Part shown: piece by piece, positions 8,994 through 15,854 of the stretch | How positions within the stretch are numbered: the first letter of the stretch is position 1 | Layout of the letters: each line of letters begins with the position of its first letter | DNA from: Mongoliibacter sp. | Lineage (GTDB): Bacteria > Bacteroidota > Bacteroidia > Cytophagales > Cyclobacteriaceae | Assembly: GCF_007692705.1 (NCBI RefSeq) | Contig: NZ_REBN01000168.1 | Span: forward strand, 1 to 54,879 | Length of the DNA: 54,879 bases | Reading direction: 5' to 3' | Program-made: the position numbers and the translations under genes | The notes under the pieces: generated by a model | What the model saw: only the letters and a program-made list of their open reading frames with translations | Database searches by the model: none | Told to the model about the DNA's origin: nothing

Positions 8994-9371
8994 CTATGTG
9001 AGATGTTTTTTTACAGTTGCCAATAGAAGATCGTAATCAAGTGGTTTTTGAACATAATCATCCAATCCTGCCTTTTTGAAATCATCTAAGGTGTAGTTTT
9101 TGTAATTCCCTGTGATTGCCACAATGGGTAGGGATGCTTTTTCTTTGTTTTCAAGTTTGCGGATTGCTTTGGTACACTCAATCCCATCCATGACAGGCAT
9201 GTTAATATCCATTAAGATGAGGTCAAAGTGCTCCTTTTCAATGCACTCCAATACTTGTAGTCCATTTTTCACAGCTTTGATTTCGTAATTTTCAAACATC
9301 AAAACATTTTTAGTTAAGTTGATGATTACGGAACTGTCTTCTGCTACAAGTACTTTTTTTGACTTTGTCAT
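8994..9371 (-). CDS. Stand-alone CheY-like response regulator
   Basis: A 125-residue single receiver domain. Phosphoacceptor Asp55 lies in LILMDINMPVMDG, with the acidic ED pair at residues 11-12, T in VAITGNYKN and K in VQKPLDYD. It has no output domain, so it probably acts by protein contact or as a phosphate carrier. It overlaps the upstream receiver-Hpt gene by 4 bases. Together they look like parts of a phosphorelay, but no kinase is adjacent on this strand. Confidence 0.95.
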   Translation of the reverse strand: MTKSKKVLVAEDSSVIINLTKNVLMFENYEIKAVKNGLQVLECIEKEHFDLILMDINMPVMDGIECTKAIRKLENKEKASLPIVAITGNYKNYTLDDFKKAGLDDYVQKPLDYDLLLATVKKHLT

Positions 9372-10120
9372 TGATGAAATAGTTGATTAGATTGAAAATG
9401 TTTTTTAAAAGAACTGTAAAGCTTGCGTAAATATAAATATTCTTCAAAGGTAGTATCAAAGTTGCTGTTTTTTATGTTTTTTTCAAATGACTCTGAAAAT
9501 TTAAACAATTGCATAGCGCCTAAGGTGCCCGAATTTCCTTTTAAAATATGTAGTTTACCTCCTATTTCAGGGAAATTTTCTACCCTAATTAATGCCTCAA
9601 TATCTGATAGTAGCCTTTCTGACTCTTCAAAAAAGTCTTCATAGACAAGGTTGATATTATCAATATTATTATATTTCATTAACTGTTTTACGACTTTGTC
9701 GTCTAGGATCTCGAAAGTTTCCCAATCTATTGAACTTTCATTTGATCCTTGCTCATTTTGCTGTATCAGCCTGTGTATAGTTTCAAGCAAAACTTTAGGC
9801 TTCACAGGTTTTGGAATAAAATCATCAAAACCAGTCGAAAGAAAATAATCTTTGTCGTCTTTGCTTGCAAAAGCAGAGACTGCAATTACAGGAGCATTGG
9901 AAAGCTGATCAGAGCCTATTGTTTTTAAAGTATTGATACCGTCAATTATAGGCATCTGAATATCCATTAAAATCAGGTCATATGAATTTTCCTTAAGCTT
10001 TTTTATAGCATGGCTTCCGTTTTCAGCCGATTCGAATTGGTACATCTGGCCGATGATGTTTTCAAATACCCTTCTATTGAGCGCATTATCATCCACTATC
10101 AATACCTTTTTATTTTTCAT
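9368..10120 (-). CDS. Receiver-Hpt phosphorelay protein
   Basis: A 250-residue protein with an N-terminal receiver (Asp53 in LILMDIQMPIIDG, DD near residues 10-11, K in FIPKPVK). A C-terminal histidine phosphotransfer (Hpt) domain has its phospho-histidine at about residue 191 in HILKGNSGTLGA. It can therefore both accept and pass phosphate. It overlaps the downstream CheY-like gene by 4 bases. Its start codon at 10120 directly abuts the divergent miaA start at 10121, so its promoter must lie inside the miaA coding region. Confidence 0.93.
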   Translation of the reverse strand: MKNKKVLIVDDNALNRRVFENIIGQMYQFESAENGSHAIKKLKENSYDLILMDIQMPIIDGINTLKTIGSDQLSNAPVIAVSAFASKDDKDYFLSTGFDDFIPKPVKPKVLLETIHRLIQQNEQGSNESSIDWETFEILDDKVVKQLMKYNNIDNINLVYEDFFEESERLLSDIEALIRVENFPEIGGKLHILKGNSGTLGAMQLFKFSESFEKNIKNSNFDTTFEEYLYLRKLYSSFKKHFQSNQLFHQ

Positions 10121-11089
10121 ATGTTTTGTAATACTTTTGACAAGTATAGTGAGTACAAAGCAAAAATAGATTTGGAAGATAAAAATAATTATTTAATTGT
10201 GGTAATTGGCCCTACTGCGGTAGGTAAGACGGAGTTGTGTATTCGACTTGCAAACTATCTTGATACAGCGATTATTTCGGCTGACAGCAGACAGTTTTAT
10301 AAGGAAACCAATTTGGGTACTGCTAAACCAAATGCAGAGGAAATGACTAGGGCAGTTCATCATTTGGTGGATTTCAAATCAATACATGAAAGTTACGATG
10401 TCAAAGATTTTGAAAATGATGTCTTAAATATTTTAAATGAGATATTTAAAAATAAGGATGTTGCCATACTGACAGGAGGATCCGGACTTTATGTAGATGC
10501 CATATGTAACGGACTTGATGATATTCCTGATATTTCTCCGGAAATCCGTGAAAATATTATATCAGAATACGGCAGTAAAGGCTTGGTATATCTGCAGCAG
10601 CAAGTAAAAATGCATGATCCTGAATATTTTGAAATTGTAGACCAGAAAAATCCTCAAAGACTGATGCGGGCTTTGGAAATCTGTAGAGGGACTGGGAAAA
10701 CCTATACAGTATTCAGGAAAAAGAAAAAGGTCAAGCGACCATTCAAAATCATTAAGGTTGGTTTGGAGAGAGAAAGGGACGAAATATACCAAAGAATAGA
10801 TCTAAGGATGGATCAAATGATAGCGAATGGTTTGTTTGAGGAAGCAGCAAACTTGTTTCCTTACCGTCATCTCAATGCCTTACAGACGGTTGGTTACTCT
10901 GAGATTTTTGGTTTTATGGAGAACAAATATGATAAGGAGGAAGCCATTCGTCTCTTGAAAAGAAATTCCAGAAGGTATGCCAAGCGGCAGCTTACTTGGT
11001 TTAGAAAGGATCCTGAATATACCTGGTTTCATCCAGACGACTGCCAGACGATTGAGAGTTTTATAAAATCCCGGATCAATAATTCTTAA
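10121..11089 (+). CDS. miaA: tRNA dimethylallyltransferase
   Basis: MiaA transfers a dimethylallyl group to N6 of adenosine 37 in tRNAs reading codons that start with U. From the ATG at 10121 the protein is 322 residues, close to the family norm. It shows the P-loop GPTAVGKT (residues 30-37), SADSRQFYK, LTGGSGLYVDA, NPQRLMRALEI and a conserved C-terminal RRYAKRQLTWFR. An upstream in-frame ATG at 10010 is unlikely because it would add 37 residues read antisense through the receiver-Hpt gene. A TTG shortly before the P-loop is another possible start. Confidence 0.95.
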   Translation: MFCNTFDKYSEYKAKIDLEDKNNYLIVVIGPTAVGKTELCIRLANYLDTAIISADSRQFYKETNLGTAKPNAEEMTRAVHHLVDFKSIHESYDVKDFENDVLNILNEIFKNKDVAILTGGSGLYVDAICNGLDDIPDISPEIRENIISEYGSKGLVYLQQQVKMHDPEYFEIVDQKNPQRLMRALEICRGTGKTYTVFRKKKKVKRPFKIIKVGLERERDEIYQRIDLRMDQMIANGLFEEAANLFPYRHLNALQTVGYSEIFGFMENKYDKEEAIRLLKRNSRRYAKRQLTWFRKDPEYTWFHPDDCQTIESFIKSRINNS

Positions 11090-11095
11090 TGGAAG

Positions 11096-11473
11096 CTATT
11101 TTAACTTGATTTCTTGATGGCCCATTAGTTTTGCTACAAAGGTGTAAGGGTTTTTAGCGATGGTATTGTTGTATTGTATCAAGGTGAGCTTCAGAGCGCG
11201 GTAAGGTGCCTGAACGGAGGCTATAAATTCATCTGTTTTATCTTTGTCTACTTTTGCTTTTGCATTTTTAAATATGGTTTGGAGATCAAGTAATTTATTT
11301 GACTGATTATCTTCCAATTGATTTTCCAGTAATCCCAGTTTTTTAAGTGCCTGTAATATATCTTTTTGAAGATTGATAACTTTATTTTTCTTTGTGTTCA
11401 GGCTGTAATTTACAGTCAAAAAGAAAAGGATAATAGCAGCACTCAGCGTAGTAATAATTGGTATAAATCCCAT
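11096..11473 (-). CDS. Small membrane-anchored protein, LemA-like C-terminus
   Basis: This 125-residue protein has one N-terminal membrane segment (residues ~3-22, ITTLSAAIILFFLTVNYSL) followed by a helical region. The end, YNNTIAKNPYTFVAKLMG, resembles the C-terminus of LemA-family proteins (an N-terminal anchor, helices, then a Y-N...P...A...G pattern). The region is shorter than usual for LemA, so the match is a suggestion, not a firm assignment. It ends 6 bases before the convergent miaA stop and begins 3 bases after the pfkA stop, so it probably shares a transcript with pfkA. Confidence 0.65.
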   Translation of the reverse strand: MGFIPIITTLSAAIILFFLTVNYSLNTKKNKVINLQKDILQALKKLGLLENQLEDNQSNKLLDLQTIFKNAKAKVDKDKTDEFIASVQAPYRALKLTLIQYNNTIAKNPYTFVAKLMGHQEIKLK

Positions 11474-11476
11474 AAT

Positions 11477-12451
11477 CTAGATACTTAGAATTTCAATCAG
11501 TTTGAGGTGGTCGTCTTTCAAATGTTTGGTTTTGTTGATACAGTCATCGAAAGAGGTATATACAACTTCTCCATTTACAATTCCTGCCATGCAATTTTGT
11601 TCTCCTGAAATAAGACCCTCAACGGCAGCCATTCCACACCTCGAAGCCAATACCCTGTCTCTTGCAGTAGGATTTCCACCCCTTTGGATATGTCCTAAAG
11701 TTGTCACCTTGAATTCTTTATCCGGATCATTGATTTTGGCCTTCACTTTTTCCATTATTTCATCCGCTCCGCCTTCCTCATCTCCTTCTGCAACCACTAT
11801 GATGGAAGAAGATTTAGACTTTCTTAAATTTTTCAATGATTTAGTGACTTGCCTAAGGTCTGTTGAGGTTTCTGGTATCATGACAAACTCAGCACCACCG
11901 CCGATTCCGCATTCCAGAGCGATATAACCGGAATCCCTTCCCATTACTTCCACAAAAAAGATCCTGTCGTGTGCTGCGGCAGTATCCCTGATTTTGTCAA
12001 TCGCTTCCAAAGCAGTATTTACTGCTGTATCAAAGCCAATGGTATAATCTGTTCCATAGATATCATTGTCAATGGTTCCCGGGCAGCCCACAGTAGGTAT
12101 ACCGTATTCCTCGAAAAATATTTTGGCACCGGTGAAGCTTCCGTCTCCTCCAATAACAATCAAACCTTCTATTCCAAAGGCTTTTAATTGTTCATAGGCC
12201 TTTTTCCTTCCTTCTTTGGTCCTGAATTCTTCACTTCTTGCCGACTTGAGAATGGTTCCGCCTCTTTGGATTATATTACTGACTGAGTAAGAGTGCATTC
12301 TTTTGATCCGTCCGTTGATCATTCCCTCGTATCCGTAGCTGATGCCATAGATTTCAAGTTCCTTAAATATGGCAGTTCTTACTACTGCCCTGATACATGC
12401 ATTCATTCCAGGAGCATCTCCACCGGAAGTTAAAACAGCTATTTTTTTCAT
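11477..12451 (-). CDS. pfkA: ATP-dependent 6-phosphofructokinase
   Basis: Phosphofructokinase A commits fructose 6-phosphate to glycolysis. From the ATG at 12451 (MKKIAVLTSGGDAPGMNA) it has 324 residues, matching the E. coli enzyme (320). The GGDGS motif with Gly104 indicates ATP rather than pyrophosphate use. PGTIDND carries the catalytic Asp128, and EVMGRDSGY and TLGHIQRGGNP are conserved. A longer in-frame start at 12475 would add eight residues and is less likely because family members start at MKKI. A LemA-like gene follows 3 bases downstream. Confidence 0.97.
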   Translation of the reverse strand: MKKIAVLTSGGDAPGMNACIRAVVRTAIFKELEIYGISYGYEGMINGRIKRMHSYSVSNIIQRGGTILKSARSEEFRTKEGRKKAYEQLKAFGIEGLIVIGGDGSFTGAKIFFEEYGIPTVGCPGTIDNDIYGTDYTIGFDTAVNTALEAIDKIRDTAAAHDRIFFVEVMGRDSGYIALECGIGGGAEFVMIPETSTDLRQVTKSLKNLRKSKSSSIIVVAEGDEEGGADEIMEKVKAKINDPDKEFKVTTLGHIQRGGNPTARDRVLASRCGMAAVEGLISGEQNCMAGIVNGEVVYTSFDDCINKTKHLKDDHLKLIEILSI

Positions 12452-12598
12452 AGTTAATAGGCTTTTCAATTCCAAAAATACTCATTATTGAAAGCAAATG
12501 ACAAGAAAGCTTGATTTCTTTGGGTAGAAATTGAAGCGGTTTATAATTGAAAAGCAAGTGTGAAAATATTAGGGTTGGCTATACTCCTGAAATAGAAT

Positions 12599-12659
12599 AA
12601 AAAAGGCCGTCAGTGGATGGTTTTCACGGATTTCATTTAAAAAAAATCTGACGGCCTTT
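12599..12659 (-). terminator. Terminator of ssb
   Basis: AAAGGCCGTCAG (12602-12613) and CTGACGGCCTTT (12648-12659) are perfect 12-base inverted arms with a 34-base loop. On the minus strand the second arm is followed by a run of Ts, so this ends ssb transcription 5 bases after its stop. The loop is unusually long for a simple terminator. Confidence 0.75.
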
Positions 12660-12663
12660 AAAA

Positions 12664-13017
12664 TTATTCTGCCAGTTTGGCCACCCTTTCTCCTAGGAGC
12701 ATTATGCTATCTGCCACGATTTCGGTCATATACTTTTTATTTCCGTCCTTATCTTCCCAAGAGCGATTTGAAATTTTCCCATCTACTGCTATTTCAGAGC
12801 CCTTATCCGTGTATTTTTGAACGGTTTCGGCAGACCTATCCCAAGCTACAACATTGTGCCATGTGGTTTCTTCCACACTTTCTCCTTTTTGATTTCTGTA
12901 AAAATCTTTGGTGGCCATTCTGAAAGAGGCTTTGATTTTGCCTCCATCAAATTCCTTGATTTCCGGTTTGGTACCCAATCTCCCGATCAGTTGTACCCTG
13001 TTTCTCATACTGCTCAT
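12664..13017 (-). CDS. ssb: Single-stranded DNA-binding protein, short form
   Basis: A 117-residue SSB with the OB-fold sequence NRVQLIGRLGTKPEIKEF, ETTWHNVVAW and a C-terminal strand ending AKLAE. It coats single-stranded DNA in replication and repair. The acidic C-terminal tail ending in DDDIPF or similar, which recruits partner proteins, is absent: the frame stops straight after the OB fold. This suggests a secondary SSB rather than the main replicative one. It is transcribed alone, with a terminator directly behind it. Confidence 0.93.
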   Translation of the reverse strand: MSSMRNRVQLIGRLGTKPEIKEFDGGKIKASFRMATKDFYRNQKGESVEETTWHNVVAWDRSAETVQKYTDKGSEIAVDGKISNRSWEDKDGNKKYMTEIVADSIMLLGERVAKLAE

Positions 13018-13103
13018 TTTTTTTAGTGTTAATTGTGAAAAGATTTTAGCCTTTTAAAAAGCTTATGTTGAATTTCAGAAGACTTTTTCAAACTGACATC
13101 AGC

Positions 13104-13135
13104 TTAATCGGATATATCCGTTTATATCCGATTAA
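13104..13135. repeat. 13-bp perfect inverted repeat between divergent genes
   Basis: TTAATCGGATATA (13104-13116) and TATATCCGATTAA (13123-13135) are perfect inverted arms separated by six bases (TCCGTT). The element lies between the divergent ssb and S10 peptidase genes, 87 bases from the ssb start and 110 bases from the S10 start. There is no T tract, so a regulator site or small repeat element fits better than a terminator. Confidence 0.7.
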
Positions 13136-13244
13136 TCCTGCTAATTGTAGCAAAACGCCACTTTTGTAGAAGCTGAAGCATTTCTGTACCTTTTATTGAA
13201 TATTATGTAGATTGAGTCTTCAAACTCAAATTATCAATAGCTAT

Positions 13245-14750
13245 ATGAGAAAATTTAACTTATTTGTACTAATGCTTTTTTTGGGTGTATCAATTTCTTT
13301 TGCCCAAGAAAAAGAGACATCTAAAGAAATACCGGAAGCTCAAGTCTTCACATCTACTCAAACAGTAAGGATTGGAGGGACCACACACAGCCTCAAAACC
13401 CGTGCGGGGACGATGCTTTTGAGAGATGAAAACAATAAGCCAATAGCGCTGCATGGATTCACCGCTTATTTTAAAGAAGACGGACCTTCAAAAAGACCTA
13501 TTATTTTTTCCTACAATGGAGGGCCAGGCTCTTCATCCTATTGGTTACATATGGGAGTAATGGGACCTAAAAGAATTGTAGTGCAGGACCCTGGATATAC
13601 GCCTGCAGCGCCATACGAGCTTGTTAATAATGATTTTTCCATCTTGGATGTTGCTGATGTGGTGATGATGGACCCTATAGGTACAGGACTTAGTATGCCT
13701 GTTGGGGAGGCTGAAGGGAAAGATTTTTGGGGAGTTGATCAGGATATCAGGGCCATTAGCCTTTTCATCATGCAATTCTTGAAAGAGTATGATAGGTTAC
13801 AATCTCCTAAATATATTTTAGGAGAAAGTTACGGTACCATGAGAAATGCAGGTGTGATGAAGTATCTTTTGGATAAGGGATACGCTTTGAATGGTGTGGT
13901 AATGGTTTCTTCAGTTTTTGATATCAGGTCTTTGGCTTTTCCTGTCCAAGAGAGCAATTCCTATTTGGTCCATTTCCCTTCCTATGCTGCCACCGCATGG
14001 TATCATGATAAATTGGCCAATAAAACCCCAGATTTAGAAGAATTTGTAGACAAAGCAAGGAAGTTTACTGAAGAAGAATATATGCCTGCTTTGTTTAAAG
14101 GGGGTAGATTGACTGACTCTGAAAAAGGTGCTATAGCTTCAAAAATGGAACAGTTTACGGGAATTTCATCTGAAATATGGCAAAGAAATAATCTTAGAAT
14201 GAGAGCGAATGAGTTCTTCAATGAGTTATTGCGCGATGAAGGGATGACTGTTGGACGTCTTGACTCTAGATTCAAAGGAATCAATCCAATGCCTCAAAAC
14301 CAATATTCAATAACCGACCCGCAGAGTGATGCAATATCACCCGCCTATACAACAGGGTTCTTAGACTATTTCCATAGGGATTTAGGCGTAAGTAAGGATC
14401 TTACCTATAAAACTTCAGCTTATGCTTCTCCAGGATTTAAGTGGGATTGGTCCCATAAGGGAAATGAAGGCTGGGGAAGTATGATTTCTATCAATACGGC
14501 AATAGATATGGCTGATGCTTTGAACAAGGATCCAAACTTGAAAGTACTCATGATGAATGGCTACTATGATTTAGCTACGGTGTTTTATGGAGTAGAGCAC
14601 ACTGTAGATCAAATGAATCTAAGACCGGAAATCAGAGATAATATCATCATGACTTATTATGAAGCAGGCCATATGTTTTATACGCATATGCCATCATTGG
14701 AAAAGTTTAAAAAAGACTTGGCTGATTTTATCAAAGACACTTCAAAATAA
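13245..14750 (+). CDS. Secreted S10-family serine carboxypeptidase
   Basis: From the ATG at 13245 the protein has 501 residues and opens with a signal peptide (residues 1-20, ending SISFAQ). It carries the S10 signatures YNGGPGSSS, ILGESYGT with nucleophile Ser195, Asp442 in NGYYDLAT and His476 in EAGHMFY, in the right order for a complete triad. It should remove C-terminal residues from peptides in the periplasm or outside the cell. An in-frame TTG at 13212 would prefix residues that spoil the signal peptide, so it was not chosen. A bidirectional terminator follows. Confidence 0.95.
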   Translation: MRKFNLFVLMLFLGVSISFAQEKETSKEIPEAQVFTSTQTVRIGGTTHSLKTRAGTMLLRDENNKPIALHGFTAYFKEDGPSKRPIIFSYNGGPGSSSYWLHMGVMGPKRIVVQDPGYTPAAPYELVNNDFSILDVADVVMMDPIGTGLSMPVGEAEGKDFWGVDQDIRAISLFIMQFLKEYDRLQSPKYILGESYGTMRNAGVMKYLLDKGYALNGVVMVSSVFDIRSLAFPVQESNSYLVHFPSYAATAWYHDKLANKTPDLEEFVDKARKFTEEEYMPALFKGGRLTDSEKGAIASKMEQFTGISSEIWQRNNLRMRANEFFNELLRDEGMTVGRLDSRFKGINPMPQNQYSITDPQSDAISPAYTTGFLDYFHRDLGVSKDLTYKTSAYASPGFKWDWSHKGNEGWGSMISINTAIDMADALNKDPNLKVLMMNGYYDLATVFYGVEHTVDQMNLRPEIRDNIIMTYYEAGHMFYTHMPSLEKFKKDLADFIKDTSK

Positions 14751-14791
14751 TTCTTATTTCAATTTTTTATATTTATTCATGTTATAAATAA

Positions 14792-14822
14792 ATAAAGCAC
14801 CGGGGAGTTCCCGGTGCTTTAT
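14792..14822. terminator. Bidirectional terminator between convergent genes
   Basis: ATAAAGCACCGGG (14792-14804) and CCCGGTGCTTTAT (14810-14822) are perfect 13-base arms around GAGTT, with A-rich sequence to the left and T/A-rich sequence to the right. It serves the S10 gene on the plus strand and the PepSY-like gene on the minus strand. Confidence 0.85.
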
Positions 14823-14843
14823 CAATTATAGATTAAAAAAAAA

Positions 14844-15188
14844 TTAATCTTTTTTCAAATCCTTGTCTTTTTTCTCATTTCCAGCGGCATCATATTTTTT
14901 TGACATTTCAGTGCCATTATGGTCAAATTTGATAGCATAATAGACTTTGCCATCATCACCCATCATTTGCCAAGCTTCTTTTACATCAGCCTCATTTGTT
15001 TTTTTGTCCTTCTTGATTGCGTCTTTCACAGGTTGTGGAAGTCTTGCTTCCTCAATCTTCACCTTTTCTTTTTCTTGTGTGAAGCTGGTTTCGAAAGCAA
15101 TAGGTTCTACTGAAGCAGCATTTACAGCCAATGGCGCTGTTGCTAGTCCTAAAATAAAGATACCCGGGATAATTAATTTGGTTTTCAT
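14844..15188 (-). CDS. Small secreted PepSY-like protein
   Basis: A 114-residue exported protein with a signal peptide (residues 1-24, ending VNAAS). It then has a charged region and a segment LPQPVKDAIKKD ... EAW ... DGKVYYAIKF ... KYDAAGNE that resembles the PepSY-like fold common in Bacteroidota periplasmic proteins. The C-terminus is very Lys/Asp-rich. Function is unknown. It stands alone, with a terminator directly downstream and a long gene-poor stretch upstream. Confidence 0.75.
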   Translation of the reverse strand: MKTKLIIPGIFILGLATAPLAVNAASVEPIAFETSFTQEKEKVKIEEARLPQPVKDAIKKDKKTNEADVKEAWQMMGDDGKVYYAIKFDHNGTEMSKKYDAAGNEKKDKDLKKD

Positions 15189-15854
15189 AATAATAATTGG
15201 TTTAGTTATAAAATTTATTTGGTATTCAAGTAGGGTAGTGAGCTACCCCTTTTGTTCTGATATCTTAAGTTCATTAATTATGCCAAGCTATAATAAGTAT
15301 AATTAAATGCATAAAAAATATATTTTAGGTAATTATAAATTATTTAATGTAAATAAAAAATTTGTAAGTAAACAGATTGGGGCGTGCTTTACACAAGTAT
15401 TTTCCCCATTATTGGTTTGGGTATGCAAAGTCAAATCCAATCTCCTTACAATATACTAATGTAGGTAGTGAAGGGGCTTGTTTCAGGCAGCATAACAGAG
15501 ATATAAATTTATATGGTCTAAGCATTTGATGTTTGGTTATGAGCGGATTTTAGGCACAAAGGTGAGGATAAAGCTTAAAATTTATTATCAGGAACCTCAG
15601 CTATGAGTTTGTCCCTGTTCGGATCAAAGCGCTTAAAATCAAAAATATCATGAACCTGACCTGAGCACTTAATGAGATCAACATCCTCAACACAGATAAA
15701 CCTTACGTTCTGATTTGCCAATTCTTCATTATAAGTATGATTTTAAAATTTGCTTTTACTTCGCTTATTCAAAATTTATAGAGATTAAATTCTGCAATTT
15801 TTTTATTATGTTATTGAAGATTTGGTATATTACTAATATGTAAATAATAAATTT
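15189..15854. other. Long intergenic region, one possible gene remnant
   Basis: These 666 bases separate the PepSY-like gene and the TPR kinase gene, which are divergent. The first ~380 bases show nothing I can support. The part at 15575-15742 holds a possible minus-strand gene remnant, listed separately. The last 110 bases presumably contain the kinase promoter. Confidence 0.5.
15575..15742 (-). pseudogene. Possible C-terminal gene remnant, family unknown
   Basis: A 55-codon open stretch on the minus strand has coding-like composition (for example VRFICVEDVDLIKCSGQV and DIFDFKRFDPNRDKL) and ends in TAA. It has no ATG and is preceded by an in-frame stop. It looks like the tail of a decayed gene, but I cannot name the family, and chance remains possible. 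Confidence 0.35.

Noticed and set aside
10010-10120. Upstream in-frame ATG of miaA giving 37 extra residues
   Set aside because: It reads antisense through the receiver-Hpt gene, and MiaA proteins begin shortly before the P-loop.
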